Shown: piece after piece, positions 37,048 through 45,194 of the stretch
How positions within the stretch are numbered: the first letter of the stretch is position 1
How the letters are laid out: each line of letters opens with the position of its first letter
Assembly: GCA_963711675.1 (NCBI GenBank)
Contig: CAVQFB010000008.1
Coordinates: 1 to 64,000 of the forward strand
Source: CAVQFB01 sp963711675
GTDB lineage: Bacteria > Acidobacteriota > Terriglobia > Terriglobales > Acidobacteriaceae
Direction of reading: 5' to 3'
DNA length: 64,000 bases
Program-made: the position numbers and the translations under genes
The notes under the pieces: generated by a model
Told to the model about the DNA's origin: nothing
What the model saw: the letters and a program-made list of their open reading frames with translations, nothing else
Databases searched by the model: none

Positions 37048-37887
37048 TTACGCTCCTTTCGTGCCGGCGCTCTCGAAATTCTTCCACAGCGTGGCCTTGC
37101 TGTAGGCCACGCGGAATCCAAGACGCTCGGCATTACGCTGCGAGACGGTGCCGCCCTGGGTCACGACGACCGCGACTTCGCATCCCGAATTGGCCGCCGC
37201 TTGCAGGCGACGGCGGAACAATGCCGTCTGCAAACCGCGCCGGCGATAGTCGGCCAGCGTTCCTGCTCCCATCAGGGCGAGTATACGGTGCTGGGGAATG
37301 ACACGTCCGGCAGCGACCGCCACTGTAGTACCGTCGAGGATGGCAACGAAGGTCATGGCTTCATCCACCTGATACAGGGGTGTAAGCAGGTCGGCAAAAC
37401 CTTCGGGCGCGTTCCCTTTCTCATAGAAGCAGCGAGACAGGATGTCTGCTAAGACTGCAGCTTCCTCCGGCTGGCCTCGGCGGATTTCGATCCCCGCTGG
37501 CCCGTCGGGAAACTGTTCCGTCGGGTCGAGCGGGCGATAGAGAACGTTGTTGAGTTCGGCCATCACGTAGCCGCGGCCCTTCAGAGTTTCGAGCAATTGC
37601 ATATCATGCAGCGGGCAGACATCAATCTGTGCCGGTGCATTGTGGGAGCGGTAGAAGCTCTCCAGACGGTCGAGGTCAGCCTCGGTGATGGGACCGGCAA
37701 AACCGAGACCGACGGCGCGTCCTACCGGCGAATTGAGCCCTGCGAACACCATGTGACCTCCACATATTTCTTCCACCGCGGCGCCGATTTCCGGCTTGGT
37801 CACCTGGAGCAATTTTGCGATGTCGATCTGCGGCATTTCCTCGGCTGACTCCAACCGGCGAGCGAAAGCCTTATCCACAAATTGCAT
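37048..37887 (-). CDS. GNAT-family N-acetyltransferase
   Basis: 279 residues from MQFVDKAFARRLESAEEM. Two-lobed; the C-terminal lobe (about 130-270) has the GNAT acetyl-CoA loop RRRGLQTALFRRRLQ preceded by MGAGTLADY and followed by VVVTQGGTVSQRNAERLGF. The N-terminal lobe is a diverged copy. Substrate unknown. Cytoplasmic; the 5' neighbour is a 300-base gap (37888-38187) without a gene. Confidence 0.8.
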   Translation of the reverse strand: MQFVDKAFARRLESAEEMPQIDIAKLLQVTKPEIGAAVEEICGGHMVFAGLNSPVGRAVGLGFAGPITEADLDRLESFYRSHNAPAQIDVCPLHDMQLLETLKGRGYVMAELNNVLYRPLDPTEQFPDGPAGIEIRRGQPEEAAVLADILSRCFYEKGNAPEGFADLLTPLYQVDEAMTFVAILDGTTVAVAAGRVIPQHRILALMGAGTLADYRRRGLQTALFRRRLQAAANSGCEVAVVVTQGGTVSQRNAERLGFRVAYSKATLWKNFESAGTKGA

Positions 37888-38187
37888 GGAGGGAATCCTT
37901 TCTGGTTGAACCATTGGGGAGGTGGGGGCACACTTCGGCGCCCAAGTCGTTCAGCGTGCAACCAGCACAATTAAAGGACGGCGGTCATAGGCAGGAAGAT
38001 AACTTAGCGCCGAGAAGGGAGGATGGGCAAGAAGATTTGACTGGCAAGGTCCAATGCTGGGAAGTAGCTAGGGAAGCGCCGAACGCGCGATTCGTTGCGT
38101 CGCAAAAGCGCAACGCTTCGCGCGGCTCGCCCAGGTCCCTCGTTCGGCAAGAACAAAAGCGCCTCACTCGGGATGACAATCGATTTT

Positions 38188-39345
38188 CTACACCTGCTCC
38201 CTCGCCTCGCCGAGCACCACGTTGATGGTCATCTTCTGTTTGCCGCGGTAGAAGGTGATGCGGACCGTATCGCCGGCGCGGTGGTTGTTCATCATCTGTG
38301 CAAGGTCCTGCTGGTCGGACACCTTTTCGTCGTCGATGGCGACGATCAGGTCGCCACCAAGCATGATGGGAGTGTTGCCGAGGTAAGCGCGCTCGCTGCC
38401 ACCCCGCAAACCGGCACGCTCAGCGGACCCGCCCGGCACCACCTGTACGATGAGCAAACCTGAATCGGCGGCCAGTCCCATTTCGTTCGCCAGCTCAGGG
38501 TCAATGGGAATGGTCCGCACGCCCAGCGCCGGACGGCGCACACGGCCCAGAGTTACAAGGTCATTGAGGACCGCCTTGGCGGTATTGATCGGAATCGCGA
38601 ACCCGATGCCGGCGCTCTGCCCGACGCTGGATGCAATCATGGTATTAATGCCGATTACCTCACCGTGCCAGTTCATGAGCGGCCCGCCGGAGTTGCCGGG
38701 GTTGATGGCAGCATCGGTCTGTATGGCCTCGTCGATGGTCATGCCATCAGGCTCGCGCACCGACCGAATCGAACTCACGATACCGCGCGTCATGGTGCCG
38801 GAGAGGCCAAAGGGATTGCCGATGGCATAGACCTTTTGCCCAACCTGGAGATTGCGCGAGTCGCCGAGCACGGCTGGGGTGAGGTCCTGCGCTTTGATCT
38901 GGATCACCGCGAGATCGTGCGGGCGGTCCATGCCAACGATGGTGGCACGATATTTCTTGTGGTTATGAAGAGTGACTTCCACCTGGCGGGCATCGGCCAC
39001 GACATGGTAGTTCGTCAGGATATGGCCTTCCTTGTCGATGATGAAGCCCGAGCCCTGTCCTTCCTGCGGAACCAGGCCATAGAAGAAATCGAAGGTGACG
39101 GCCTTGGAAGTGATGTTGACCACCGCGGGCATGTTGTTGTGGTAGACCCGGATGTTGTTCTGTTCTTCGCTGTCGAGGGTTTCTGTGCCGGCTGCCGCCT
39201 CAGTGAGCTCGACCTTGGCGGGGCGGCCCAGCCAGCTCGTGGGCCGCAGGCCGTCATGACGATAGGTCGTGAAGTAGAAGAATGCGCCGGCAATCACCAG
39301 GGCAAGAAGAAGTGGTCGCAATAGCCTCATAGAATTCCTGATCAC
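38188..39345 (-). CDS. HtrA/DegP-like serine protease with one PDZ domain
   Basis: 385 residues. One N-terminal membrane anchor (LLLALVIAGAFFYFTTY), then a trypsin-like domain with GSGFIIDKEGHILTNYHVV (His), MDRPHDLAVIQI (Asp), TDAAINPGNSGGPL (Ser), and one PDZ domain (SAERAGLRGGSERAYLGN, IVAIDDEKVSDQQDL). Length and single PDZ match DegS/HhoB-type proteases that monitor envelope folding. The catalytic triad is complete. Possible alternative start at 39330. Confidence 0.92.
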   Translation of the reverse strand: MIRNSMRLLRPLLLALVIAGAFFYFTTYRHDGLRPTSWLGRPAKVELTEAAAGTETLDSEEQNNIRVYHNNMPAVVNITSKAVTFDFFYGLVPQEGQGSGFIIDKEGHILTNYHVVADARQVEVTLHNHKKYRATIVGMDRPHDLAVIQIKAQDLTPAVLGDSRNLQVGQKVYAIGNPFGLSGTMTRGIVSSIRSVREPDGMTIDEAIQTDAAINPGNSGGPLMNWHGEVIGINTMIASSVGQSAGIGFAIPINTAKAVLNDLVTLGRVRRPALGVRTIPIDPELANEMGLAADSGLLIVQVVPGGSAERAGLRGGSERAYLGNTPIMLGGDLIVAIDDEKVSDQQDLAQMMNNHRAGDTVRITFYRGKQKMTINVVLGEAREQV

Positions 39346-39440
39346 GGTATGAAAGGGGCTGTAGTTATTCTAATCGCAGGGGCGAACGCCCGTACAAGGC
39401 CGGAAGATCCCTTGGACTTTAACCTTTACTCTCCACAAAA

Positions 39441-39536
39441 GTCATCCTGAGCAAAGCCGTTCTTCAGGCGGAGCGAAAGCCTGCCCTGAGCGAACCCTCG
39501 CGTATGCGGGGGGAGTCGAACGGGGATCTGGCGTGC
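39441..39536. repeat. GTCATCCTGAGC-type intergenic repeat, second copy
   Basis: GTCATCCTGAGCAAAGCCG, TTCTTCAGGCGGAGCGAAAG, then a second GAGCGAACCCT module and GGATCTGGCGTGCATCCC. Shares both ends with the copy at 36373 but carries an internal extra unit of about 45 bases. Confidence 0.55.
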
Positions 39537-39599
39537 ATCCCCACCACGATCAGGAACAGGATGCACCACCGCCGGAGGTTTCGGTCCCGAGCTCGGGTC

Positions 39600-40241
39600 T
39601 CAGCTCGCGAGTTGTACTTCCTTCTTGAGCCGCTCGTAGACTTCGCGAACCTGCTTTTCGGTGTTGTCCAGGGACCCGGAGTTGTCGATGACGTAGTCGG
39701 CAGCCTTGATTTTCTCCTCATCCGGAAGCTGAGCAGCCATGCGGCGCGTGACCTCCTGGCGGGCCGTTTCCTCGTCCACCTTGAGACGTTGAGCGAAGCG
39801 CTGCACTCGCTGGTCCGGGCTGCAGGTCACTACAACCAGGCGATTGAACCGGTTCGCCGCCCCGGCTTCCAGGATGAGGGCGGCCTCGACGATGGCGATC
39901 GCACTGGGGTCTTTGCGTCCAACCTGATCCATCCACTCGTCCTGACGACGGACCACCGCCGGGTGAACGATCCGGTTCAGTTCCTCGACACGCGGGGCCG
40001 TATTTTGACCCGGCCGGCCGAAAGCCGCCTCCGCCAGCCTGGCCCGGTTGACGGTGCCGTCCGGGTGGAGGATCCCCGCGCCGAAATGCTGCACGACTTC
40101 TGCGTGGACGGGTGTCCCCGGCTGCATCAGCGCATGGGCGATAGCGTCGGCGTGAATGAGGTGCGCCCCCAGCTTGACGAACATCTCGCCAACCACCGAC
40201 TTGCCGCTGGCGATGCCGCCCGTAAGCCCGACTCTCAGCAT
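39600..40241 (-). CDS. coaE: Dephospho-CoA kinase
   Basis: 213 residues: P-loop GLTGGIASGKSVVGEMF, HADAIAHALM (substrate Asp), and RLKVDEETARQEVTRRMAAQ lid region, then TADYVIDNSGSL-like KAADYVIDNSG. It adds the 3' phosphate in the last step of CoA synthesis. Overlaps the end of folD by 7 bases, so the two are co-transcribed and probably coupled. Confidence 0.93.
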   Translation of the reverse strand: MLRVGLTGGIASGKSVVGEMFVKLGAHLIHADAIAHALMQPGTPVHAEVVQHFGAGILHPDGTVNRARLAEAAFGRPGQNTAPRVEELNRIVHPAVVRRQDEWMDQVGRKDPSAIAIVEAALILEAGAANRFNRLVVVTCSPDQRVQRFAQRLKVDEETARQEVTRRMAAQLPDEEKIKAADYVIDNSGSLDNTEKQVREVYERLKKEVQLAS

Positions 40242-41170
40242 GGAGCGGGGACTTCCGAACCGCGGCGAAGTTTCATGGCACGGACCGTGTTGACCATCAA
40301 CATGGCGATGGTGAGTGGACCCACACCGCCGGGCACGGGAGTGATCGCGCCCGCGACGTCCGCCGCATTGGGATGAACATCTCCGATAAGTGTGGAGCCC
40401 TTGGCGCGGAACGTCTCTTCGCGTTTAGCATTTCCAGCAAAGAAGCGCTCGAACTCCGCGCGATCGGTGATGGTATTCATGCCGACGTCGATGACGGTCG
40501 CGCCAGGCCTAACGAAGTCACGCGTGATCATGCCCGCGCGTCCAATCGCCGCCACCAGGATGTCGGCCCGGCGGCACACCCCGGGAAGGTCGCGGGTCTT
40601 CGAATGACAGACGGTGACCGTGGCATTGCCGTTGATCAGCAGCATGGCAACCGGCTTGCCCACGATATCGCTGCGCCCCACCACCACGGCTTCCTGCCCC
40701 GCGATCAGGATGTTGCTGCGCTTGAGAATCTCGATAATTCCAGCCGGCGTACACGGGACGAGGCTGGGTCGTTGCGTGGAGAGGAATCCGACGTTTACCG
40801 GGTGGAAGCCGTCCACATCCTTGGCCGGATCGACCGCCATCAGGACTTTCTTCGAGTCCACCTGAGGAGGCAGTGGCAGTTGCACGAGGATGCCGTCAAT
40901 GTCATCGCGCCGGTTCAGTTCCTGAACCAGGTCAAGCAGTTCTCGCGTGGAAACGGACTCGGGAGGCGTCAGCTTCTCGCTGTGGATGCCTAACTCCTCG
41001 CAACTCTTTGCCTTGCCCCGGACGTAGATTTCCGACGCGGAATTATTCCCCGCCAGAATGACGGCGAGGCCGGGCCGCAGGCCGGACGAGGCTAGAGTCT
41101 TTACTTCCGCCGCGACCTCAGAGCGGATGTCCGCAGCGATCTTGGTGCCGTTCAGAATGATGGCCGACAT
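40235..41170 (-). CDS. folD: Bifunctional methylenetetrahydrofolate dehydrogenase/cyclohydrolase
   Basis: 311 residues: YVRGKAKSCEELGI (catalytic Tyr and Lys), DGILVQLPLPPQVDSKKVL, VVGRSDIVGKPVAMLL (Rossmann), and PVPGGVGPLTIAMLMVNT. It interconverts methylene-, methenyl- and formyl-tetrahydrofolate. First gene of a folD-coaE unit. Slightly extended C terminus (KLRRGSEVPAPC) running over the coaE start. Confidence 0.95.
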   Translation of the reverse strand: MSAIILNGTKIAADIRSEVAAEVKTLASSGLRPGLAVILAGNNSASEIYVRGKAKSCEELGIHSEKLTPPESVSTRELLDLVQELNRRDDIDGILVQLPLPPQVDSKKVLMAVDPAKDVDGFHPVNVGFLSTQRPSLVPCTPAGIIEILKRSNILIAGQEAVVVGRSDIVGKPVAMLLINGNATVTVCHSKTRDLPGVCRRADILVAAIGRAGMITRDFVRPGATVIDVGMNTITDRAEFERFFAGNAKREETFRAKGSTLIGDVHPNAADVAGAITPVPGGVGPLTIAMLMVNTVRAMKLRRGSEVPAPC

Positions 41171-41251
41171 AGCTCCTCACGTGGGAACGACAGAATTTTA
41201 CATGAGCGGGAGAGCGATATCAGGTGCCATGGCCAGTTTGAGGAAAACTTA

Positions 41252-41329
41252 AACCACAAAGGACATGAAGGCGCACAGAGAAAATCTCTGGAGCCAAAAG
41301 CTTCGTGAAACTTCGTGTCCTTGGTGGTT
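41252..41329. repeat. Imperfect palindrome AACCACAAAGGACATGAAG / CTTCGTGTCCTTGGTGGTT
   Basis: Two 19-base arms (41252-41270 and 41311-41329) with three mismatches enclose 40 bases. This is the classical CCACAAAGGACACGAAG intergenic repeat, here able to form a cruciform or RNA stem just ahead of the Trm112 gene. Confidence 0.65.
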
Positions 41330-41422
41330 GACCGGCTTTTCCGCAATCGTCGCGAATTTCAGCCACCATCGATCGGGCAGCGACCTTCCCGGGGGGAGCG
41401 CGAAAGGGATAAAATCCTGAAC

Positions 41423-41593
41423 ATGATTGAAAAAGATTTGCTGGACATACTGGTTTGTCCGGCCTGTAAGGCGCCGGTCAAGCTGAAGGATGATGGCCAG
41501 AGCCTTAAGTGCGGCGAATGCCGGCGAGTGTACCCGATCCGGGACAACATCCCCATCATGTTGGTCGATGAAGCCGTAGTTGAGCCGCAATAA
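41423..41593 (+). CDS. Trm112 family zinc-ribbon protein
   Basis: 56 residues from MIEKDLLDILVCPACKAPVK. Two Cys pairs (CPAC, CGEC) form the zinc ribbon; VYPIRDNIPIMLVDEA is the standard C-terminal strand. Bacterial Trm112-like proteins are small partners of methyltransferases. Its last codons overlap the next small frame. Confidence 0.88.
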   Translation: MIEKDLLDILVCPACKAPVKLKDDGQSLKCGECRRVYPIRDNIPIMLVDEAVVEPQ

Positions 41594-41831
41594 GCGGGTT
41601 ATTTACCTGCTTTTGGGAGTTGTCGCACTTTTTCGTCCCGGAACGACACAGAGTGTCAGTTCCCAGACCCTTCCATATCCAGACGTTGGAAGCGCCGCCT
41701 CCCTCCGATTTCCACGCAACTTATCAGAGGCAAACGGGTTTATCTACATCAGTGGGGTTTTACGCAAGCCCATCAATTTAGGTGATTCGAGCGGCCCGAA
41801 AATTGCATGCAACATTAGTGGCTGCCGATGA
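41580..41831 (+). CDS. Small exported hypothetical protein
   Basis: 83 residues from a TTG at 41580, overlapping the Trm112 end by 14 bases. A signal-like N terminus (VIYLLLGVVALFRPGTTQS), then ASLRFPRNLSEANGFIYISG with Cys residues near the end (KIACNISGCR). The stop overlaps the next ATG (ATGA at 41828), which favours a real coupled pair. Not recognised. Confidence 0.35.
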   Translation: MSRNKRVIYLLLGVVALFRPGTTQSVSSQTLPYPDVGSAASLRFPRNLSEANGFIYISGVLRKPINLGDSSGPKIACNISGCR

Positions 41832-42106
41832 GTCTAATAGGGCAAGGTAAGAGTTGGTCGGAGGTGATGACGGCCATGAAAGAACAATTCTCGGTGACAG
41901 AATTGACGGCTCTACGCAACGACTTGCTGCAAAGCAGCCTGATCGACTGCCGTGAGGCCGCCGAACTACTGCAGGTTTTCCTGATGGGTCGGGGATACGG
42001 GGTATCGCCCGAGGCAGCCAAGGACGCCGCAAGCCGCGTGGAAATGGCGGGTTGCGCTCTGCCCGTGCTGCAAACCGAACTGGAGAATCTTGCAATGGTG
42101 ATGTGA
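41828..42106 (+). CDS. Small hypothetical protein
   Basis: 92 residues, mostly helical: IGQGKSWSEVMTAMKEQFSV, TELTALRNDLLQSSLIDCRE, AAELLQVFLMGRGYGVSPEA. No signal peptide. Coupled to the preceding frame through ATGA and followed by a terminator at 42149. Not recognised; possibly a bacterial cytoplasmic helical bundle. Confidence 0.55.
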   Translation: MSLIGQGKSWSEVMTAMKEQFSVTELTALRNDLLQSSLIDCREAAELLQVFLMGRGYGVSPEAAKDAASRVEMAGCALPVLQTELENLAMVM

Positions 42107-42148
42107 AGCTCCTAGCTACTGGCTATTAGCTTCTAGCTTTTTTCCGGA

Positions 42149-42187
42149 CAGCTGCGAGCGAACCTGCTCGCGGCTGTTTGCTTTTTT
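42149..42187 (+). terminator. Rho-independent terminator
   Basis: CAGCTGCGAGC and GCTCGCGGCTG form an 11-bp stem (one G-U pair) around GAACCT, followed by TTTGCTTTTTT. Ends the Trm112 transcript. Confidence 0.8.
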
Positions 42188-42221
42188 GGGCCATATCCTT
42201 GGTGCCAGCACCAGCCCTACT

Positions 42222-42361
42222 GAGAACTGGGTACTGATAACTGAAAGCCGGGAACTGAGACTGGAAACTGAGATCCGAGAACTGATAACCGGGAACCGGG
42301 AACGGAGAACGGAGAACCGAGAACTGCGAACTAGGGTGCTCGGTACTGGGTACTAGGTACT
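42222..42361. repeat. Degenerate GAGAACTG/GGGAACTG octamer tract
   Basis: About 140 bases of purine-rich near-octamers: GAGAACTG, GGTACTGA, TAACTGAA, GGGAACTGAG, GAACGGAGAACG and so on, ending with GGTACTGGGTACTAGGTACTAG. Units vary and there are no spacers. Matches a shorter tract at 29.1 kb. Confidence 0.65.
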
Positions 42362-42415
42362 AGTCTCGGTTTTCCAGTTGACGTTCACCTTGCTGGCGTA
42401 GAGGATTTTCCCGCT

Positions 42416-43009
42416 ATGCCTGCCAAGAAGAAATCTGCGGTCCAGCGCAAGGGGCACTCCAACGCTCCCCCGTCCGAAAAATCCACAGAAGGCGGTTCCG
42501 AAGGCTCAGGGAAACCCGATTCTTCGGGAATTCCCGTCGCGAGCCGCCCGCACATGCCCGGATACGGAATCCTTCCAGCCAGCGAAGGGAAAGGGCTGCT
42601 CAAGTGGAAGTGGGCGGAGGATCGCCTGGCCAAGTCTCACAGCTATTGGCTGGTGACCGTGCGTCCCGACGGCGCGCCGCACGCCATGCCGATCTGGGGC
42701 ATCTGGGTCGATTCAGCCTTCTACTTCAGCACCGGGCGGAAGTCGCGCAAGGGACAGAATCTGGCTGCGAATCCGCGTTGCGTCGTTTGCACCGAGGATC
42801 CGGAAGAGGCCGTCGTGGTCGAAGGGGTAGTCGAAGAGATCGTCGACCCGGCCGAGATCAAGCGACTCGGCGTTCCGTATCACAAGAAATACAAGCCGTG
42901 GAAGCTGGACCCGCAGTTAGGGCCGGTGTTCGGAGTTCGACCGACGGTAGTATTTGGGCTCCAGGAGAAACACTTCGTGGAGGCAGCGACGAAATGGAGG
43001 TTTGTCTAA
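42416..43009 (+). CDS. Pyridoxamine 5'-phosphate oxidase-fold (PPOX) protein
   Basis: 197 residues. A basic, Ser-rich N-terminal 45 residues precede the split-barrel flavin domain: SYWLVTVRPDGAPHAMPIWG, FYFSTGRKSRKGQNLAANPR, VVVEGVVEEIVDPAEI, and VFGLQEKHFVEAATKWRFV. The ATG at 42416 follows the low-complexity tract. Probably binds FMN or F420; it is not a true PdxH, lacking its substrate motifs. Cytoplasmic. Confidence 0.82.
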   Translation: MPAKKKSAVQRKGHSNAPPSEKSTEGGSEGSGKPDSSGIPVASRPHMPGYGILPASEGKGLLKWKWAEDRLAKSHSYWLVTVRPDGAPHAMPIWGIWVDSAFYFSTGRKSRKGQNLAANPRCVVCTEDPEEAVVVEGVVEEIVDPAEIKRLGVPYHKKYKPWKLDPQLGPVFGVRPTVVFGLQEKHFVEAATKWRFV

Positions 43010-43045
43010 CTCTCATCTATGGGCTGGTGCAACAGGCTGCGTAAG

Positions 43046-43333
43046 TTAGAAAATACCCATAATTTTAACCGATCTCATTGGCTTTACTGGGCCATTGTGT
43101 TTGCGACAATTGGGCCGCATTTCGCCTCCCATCGTGAAAATGCAGAAGTCTGTCTCGTGGGTTCCTGACGCATCTGAGTACACCAATATGGCCATCATTT
43201 GGATGCTTGACGTTCCCGCCTGCAACGGTGCTATTTCTGATTCTAATAGCGGTGGCGCAGGCCCAAATCCGCGAGGCAGCTCCTGATCTGTTAGTGGAGC
43301 AATGGACGCGATAGTAGCGTTACAATGGGAAAA
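43046..43333 (-). pseudogene. Remnant of a small unknown gene
   Basis: The minus strand has an open stretch reading YWDFSHCNATIASIAPLTDQ, MMAILVYSDASGTHETDFC and RKHNGPVKPM, ending at 43046. The Y-x-D-x-x-G...F-C...C-x-x-H-N pattern is one I recall from small acidobacterial membrane proteins. No start is left; an upstream GTG with GGAGGA (about 43360) opens a frame that stops after 14 codons, so an indel probably broke it. Confidence 0.3.
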
Positions 43334-43367
43334 GTCCCAATACCATCAGTGAAAAGCTTTCCACTCT

Positions 43368-43532
43368 TTATCCTCCTCGTGCTGCTTCTAAATCCGTAGT
43401 AGCAGGCATCGGCCTTGGCCTAGTCACCGCATAGAAGTTCTTGTATTCCACGGTTTGCTGGCCGTCGTTATGCAGCCAGAGATTAAAGCCAGACTCTGCG
43501 ACCAGCAGTAAATTGATATATTTCCGCTCTAA
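43368..43532 (-). pseudogene. Remnant of an unknown gene, C-terminal part
   Basis: YINLLLVAESGFNLWLHNDG, then QTVEYKNFYAVTRPRPMPAT and a stop at 43368. The stop overlaps the GGAGGATAA that serves the next remnant, as in an operon. Not recognised. The rest of the 43010-43899 gap shows no further gene. Confidence 0.3.
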
Positions 43533-43899
43533 TCACCCCGAAGATCCGATGAACACCGGTGGCCACACGTGGTATCCGAGTGCGACAGTCCCAAGCAAAC
43601 AAAGCCATCAACAGTTATACTTCTGCGCTTTAGCCACACTGCATTCCGAGAATCCGCTCTGGCAGTATGCACAACCGGACGGACCAAACATCCAAACGTG
43701 AAAACCAAGATGCATGACAACTGACCTCGGTGTTTTCTGAACAGTGCAGAGGATCACCACGCATCTAAAGGACTCTGACGGCGCCGCACACGTCTCCCAC
43801 AGCGTCAGAACTTCTGACCGCGAACCTATACTTTGCGAGGCAAGAACCGGGTCTCTCGATTTTCGGTCTTAGCTTTAAGTTCTCTCAGCTATAGGAAAG

Positions 43900-45143
43900 T
43901 CACTCGTACCTCAGACTCTCCACCGGGTCGAGCTCCGCGGCACGAGTGGCGGGCAGCGTCCCGAAAATAACTCCGACAAGGGAAGATACAAGAATGGCGA
44001 TGATCGCCGAGAGACCGGAGATCGGGATGCGGTAGGCAGTGAGGAAGCGCACCGAAAACGGAATCGCCATGCCAATGACGATCCCAATAACGCCGCCGAT
44101 CAAGGAAATCAGTATGGCTTCCGACATGAACTGAAACTGGATTTCGCGCCGTGTGGCTCCAATAGCTTTGCGGATGCCGATTTCGCGGATGCGGGCGCTT
44201 ACCGTCGCCAGCATGATGTTCATGATGCCGATCCCGCTCACCAGTAAAGTAATAAACGCGACCAGCATTAAGACAATAGTCAGCGCGTCTGCGTCCGGCC
44301 GGCCACCGCGACCAGCTGGGTAAGATTGTCCACGTTGTAGACCGACTCCGGACGATGGCGAGCCTGAATGATGCGCTTGATCTGCGCCGTCGCGTTTGCG
44401 ACTTCATCCGGGCTTGCGACAGAAAAGTAAATCTGTTTCACCTCCGAGTTGCCGGTGAAGTAGCGGCTCACCGTAAAGGGGATGACCATGGTGTTGTCCT
44501 GCACCTCGGACTGGCCAAAGGTCTCCACGCCCTCGCGGAAACTGCCGATCACGGTAAAGGGCAGATCGCTGAGCTTGATGATGTGTCCGATGGCGGCTTC
44601 GGGCGAACCGTAAAGCTTGCGCGCCATCTTCTCGGTGATGACGCCCACCTTATTGCGCATCTGCGCGTCCTGCGCATCGAAGAAACGGCCGGAGAGAATG
44701 ACGAGGTTGCGCACCTGGCGGTATTCAGGATAGGTGCCGAGCACCAGGATGTCCTGTTCCTTGCCGTTACCCACGCCGATGCGATCATTCAGCTGCGTAA
44801 ACGGGGACGCCGCGGCGATGGTCGGCACGTGCTCCTGGACGGCGAGCATATCTTCGACGGTGAGAGGATCGGGCGCGACAGCAGTAATGCGCTGTGAGCC
44901 GCCCGAATAGTCCACGTATATGAGATTGGCCCCGATCGCCTGGATCTGGTTCAGGACGTACTGGCGGCCCGTCATGCCAACCGTGACCACGAGGATCAGG
45001 GATGCAGTCCCGATGACCATGCCCAGAGCTGTGAGGGCGAAGCGGATCTTGTTACTGCAAAAAGTGTCGTAGGCGAAATTGAGAGTCTCGCCGAGCGCCA
45101 GTTGCGGCCGCAATCGTGAGCGCGGAGCTGTCGCAATCGCCAT
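43900..45143 (-). CDS. MacB-like ABC transporter permease (one frameshift)
   Basis: First part: membrane helix (FALTALGMVIGTASLILVVTVG) and the MacB periplasmic core (QIQAIGANLIYVDYSGG through VIGSFREGVETFGQ). The FtsX-like C-terminal part follows in another frame: IVLMLVAFITLLVSGIGIMN, RIREIGIRKAIGATRREIQF, LPATRAAELDPVESLRYE. The switch is near 44270-44290. Together a full 410-residue, 4-helix permease. No ATPase gene is next to it, so the partner is elsewhere. Confidence 0.85.
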
Positions 45144-45194
45144 GCTGATTAGATGCTACCTGTGGAGGCAGGGGCGGGGCAATGTTTCGGCCGA

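Noticed and set aside
42222..42361. Possible CRISPR or tandem array
   Set aside because: Units vary in sequence and spacing and there are no unique spacers or cas genes.
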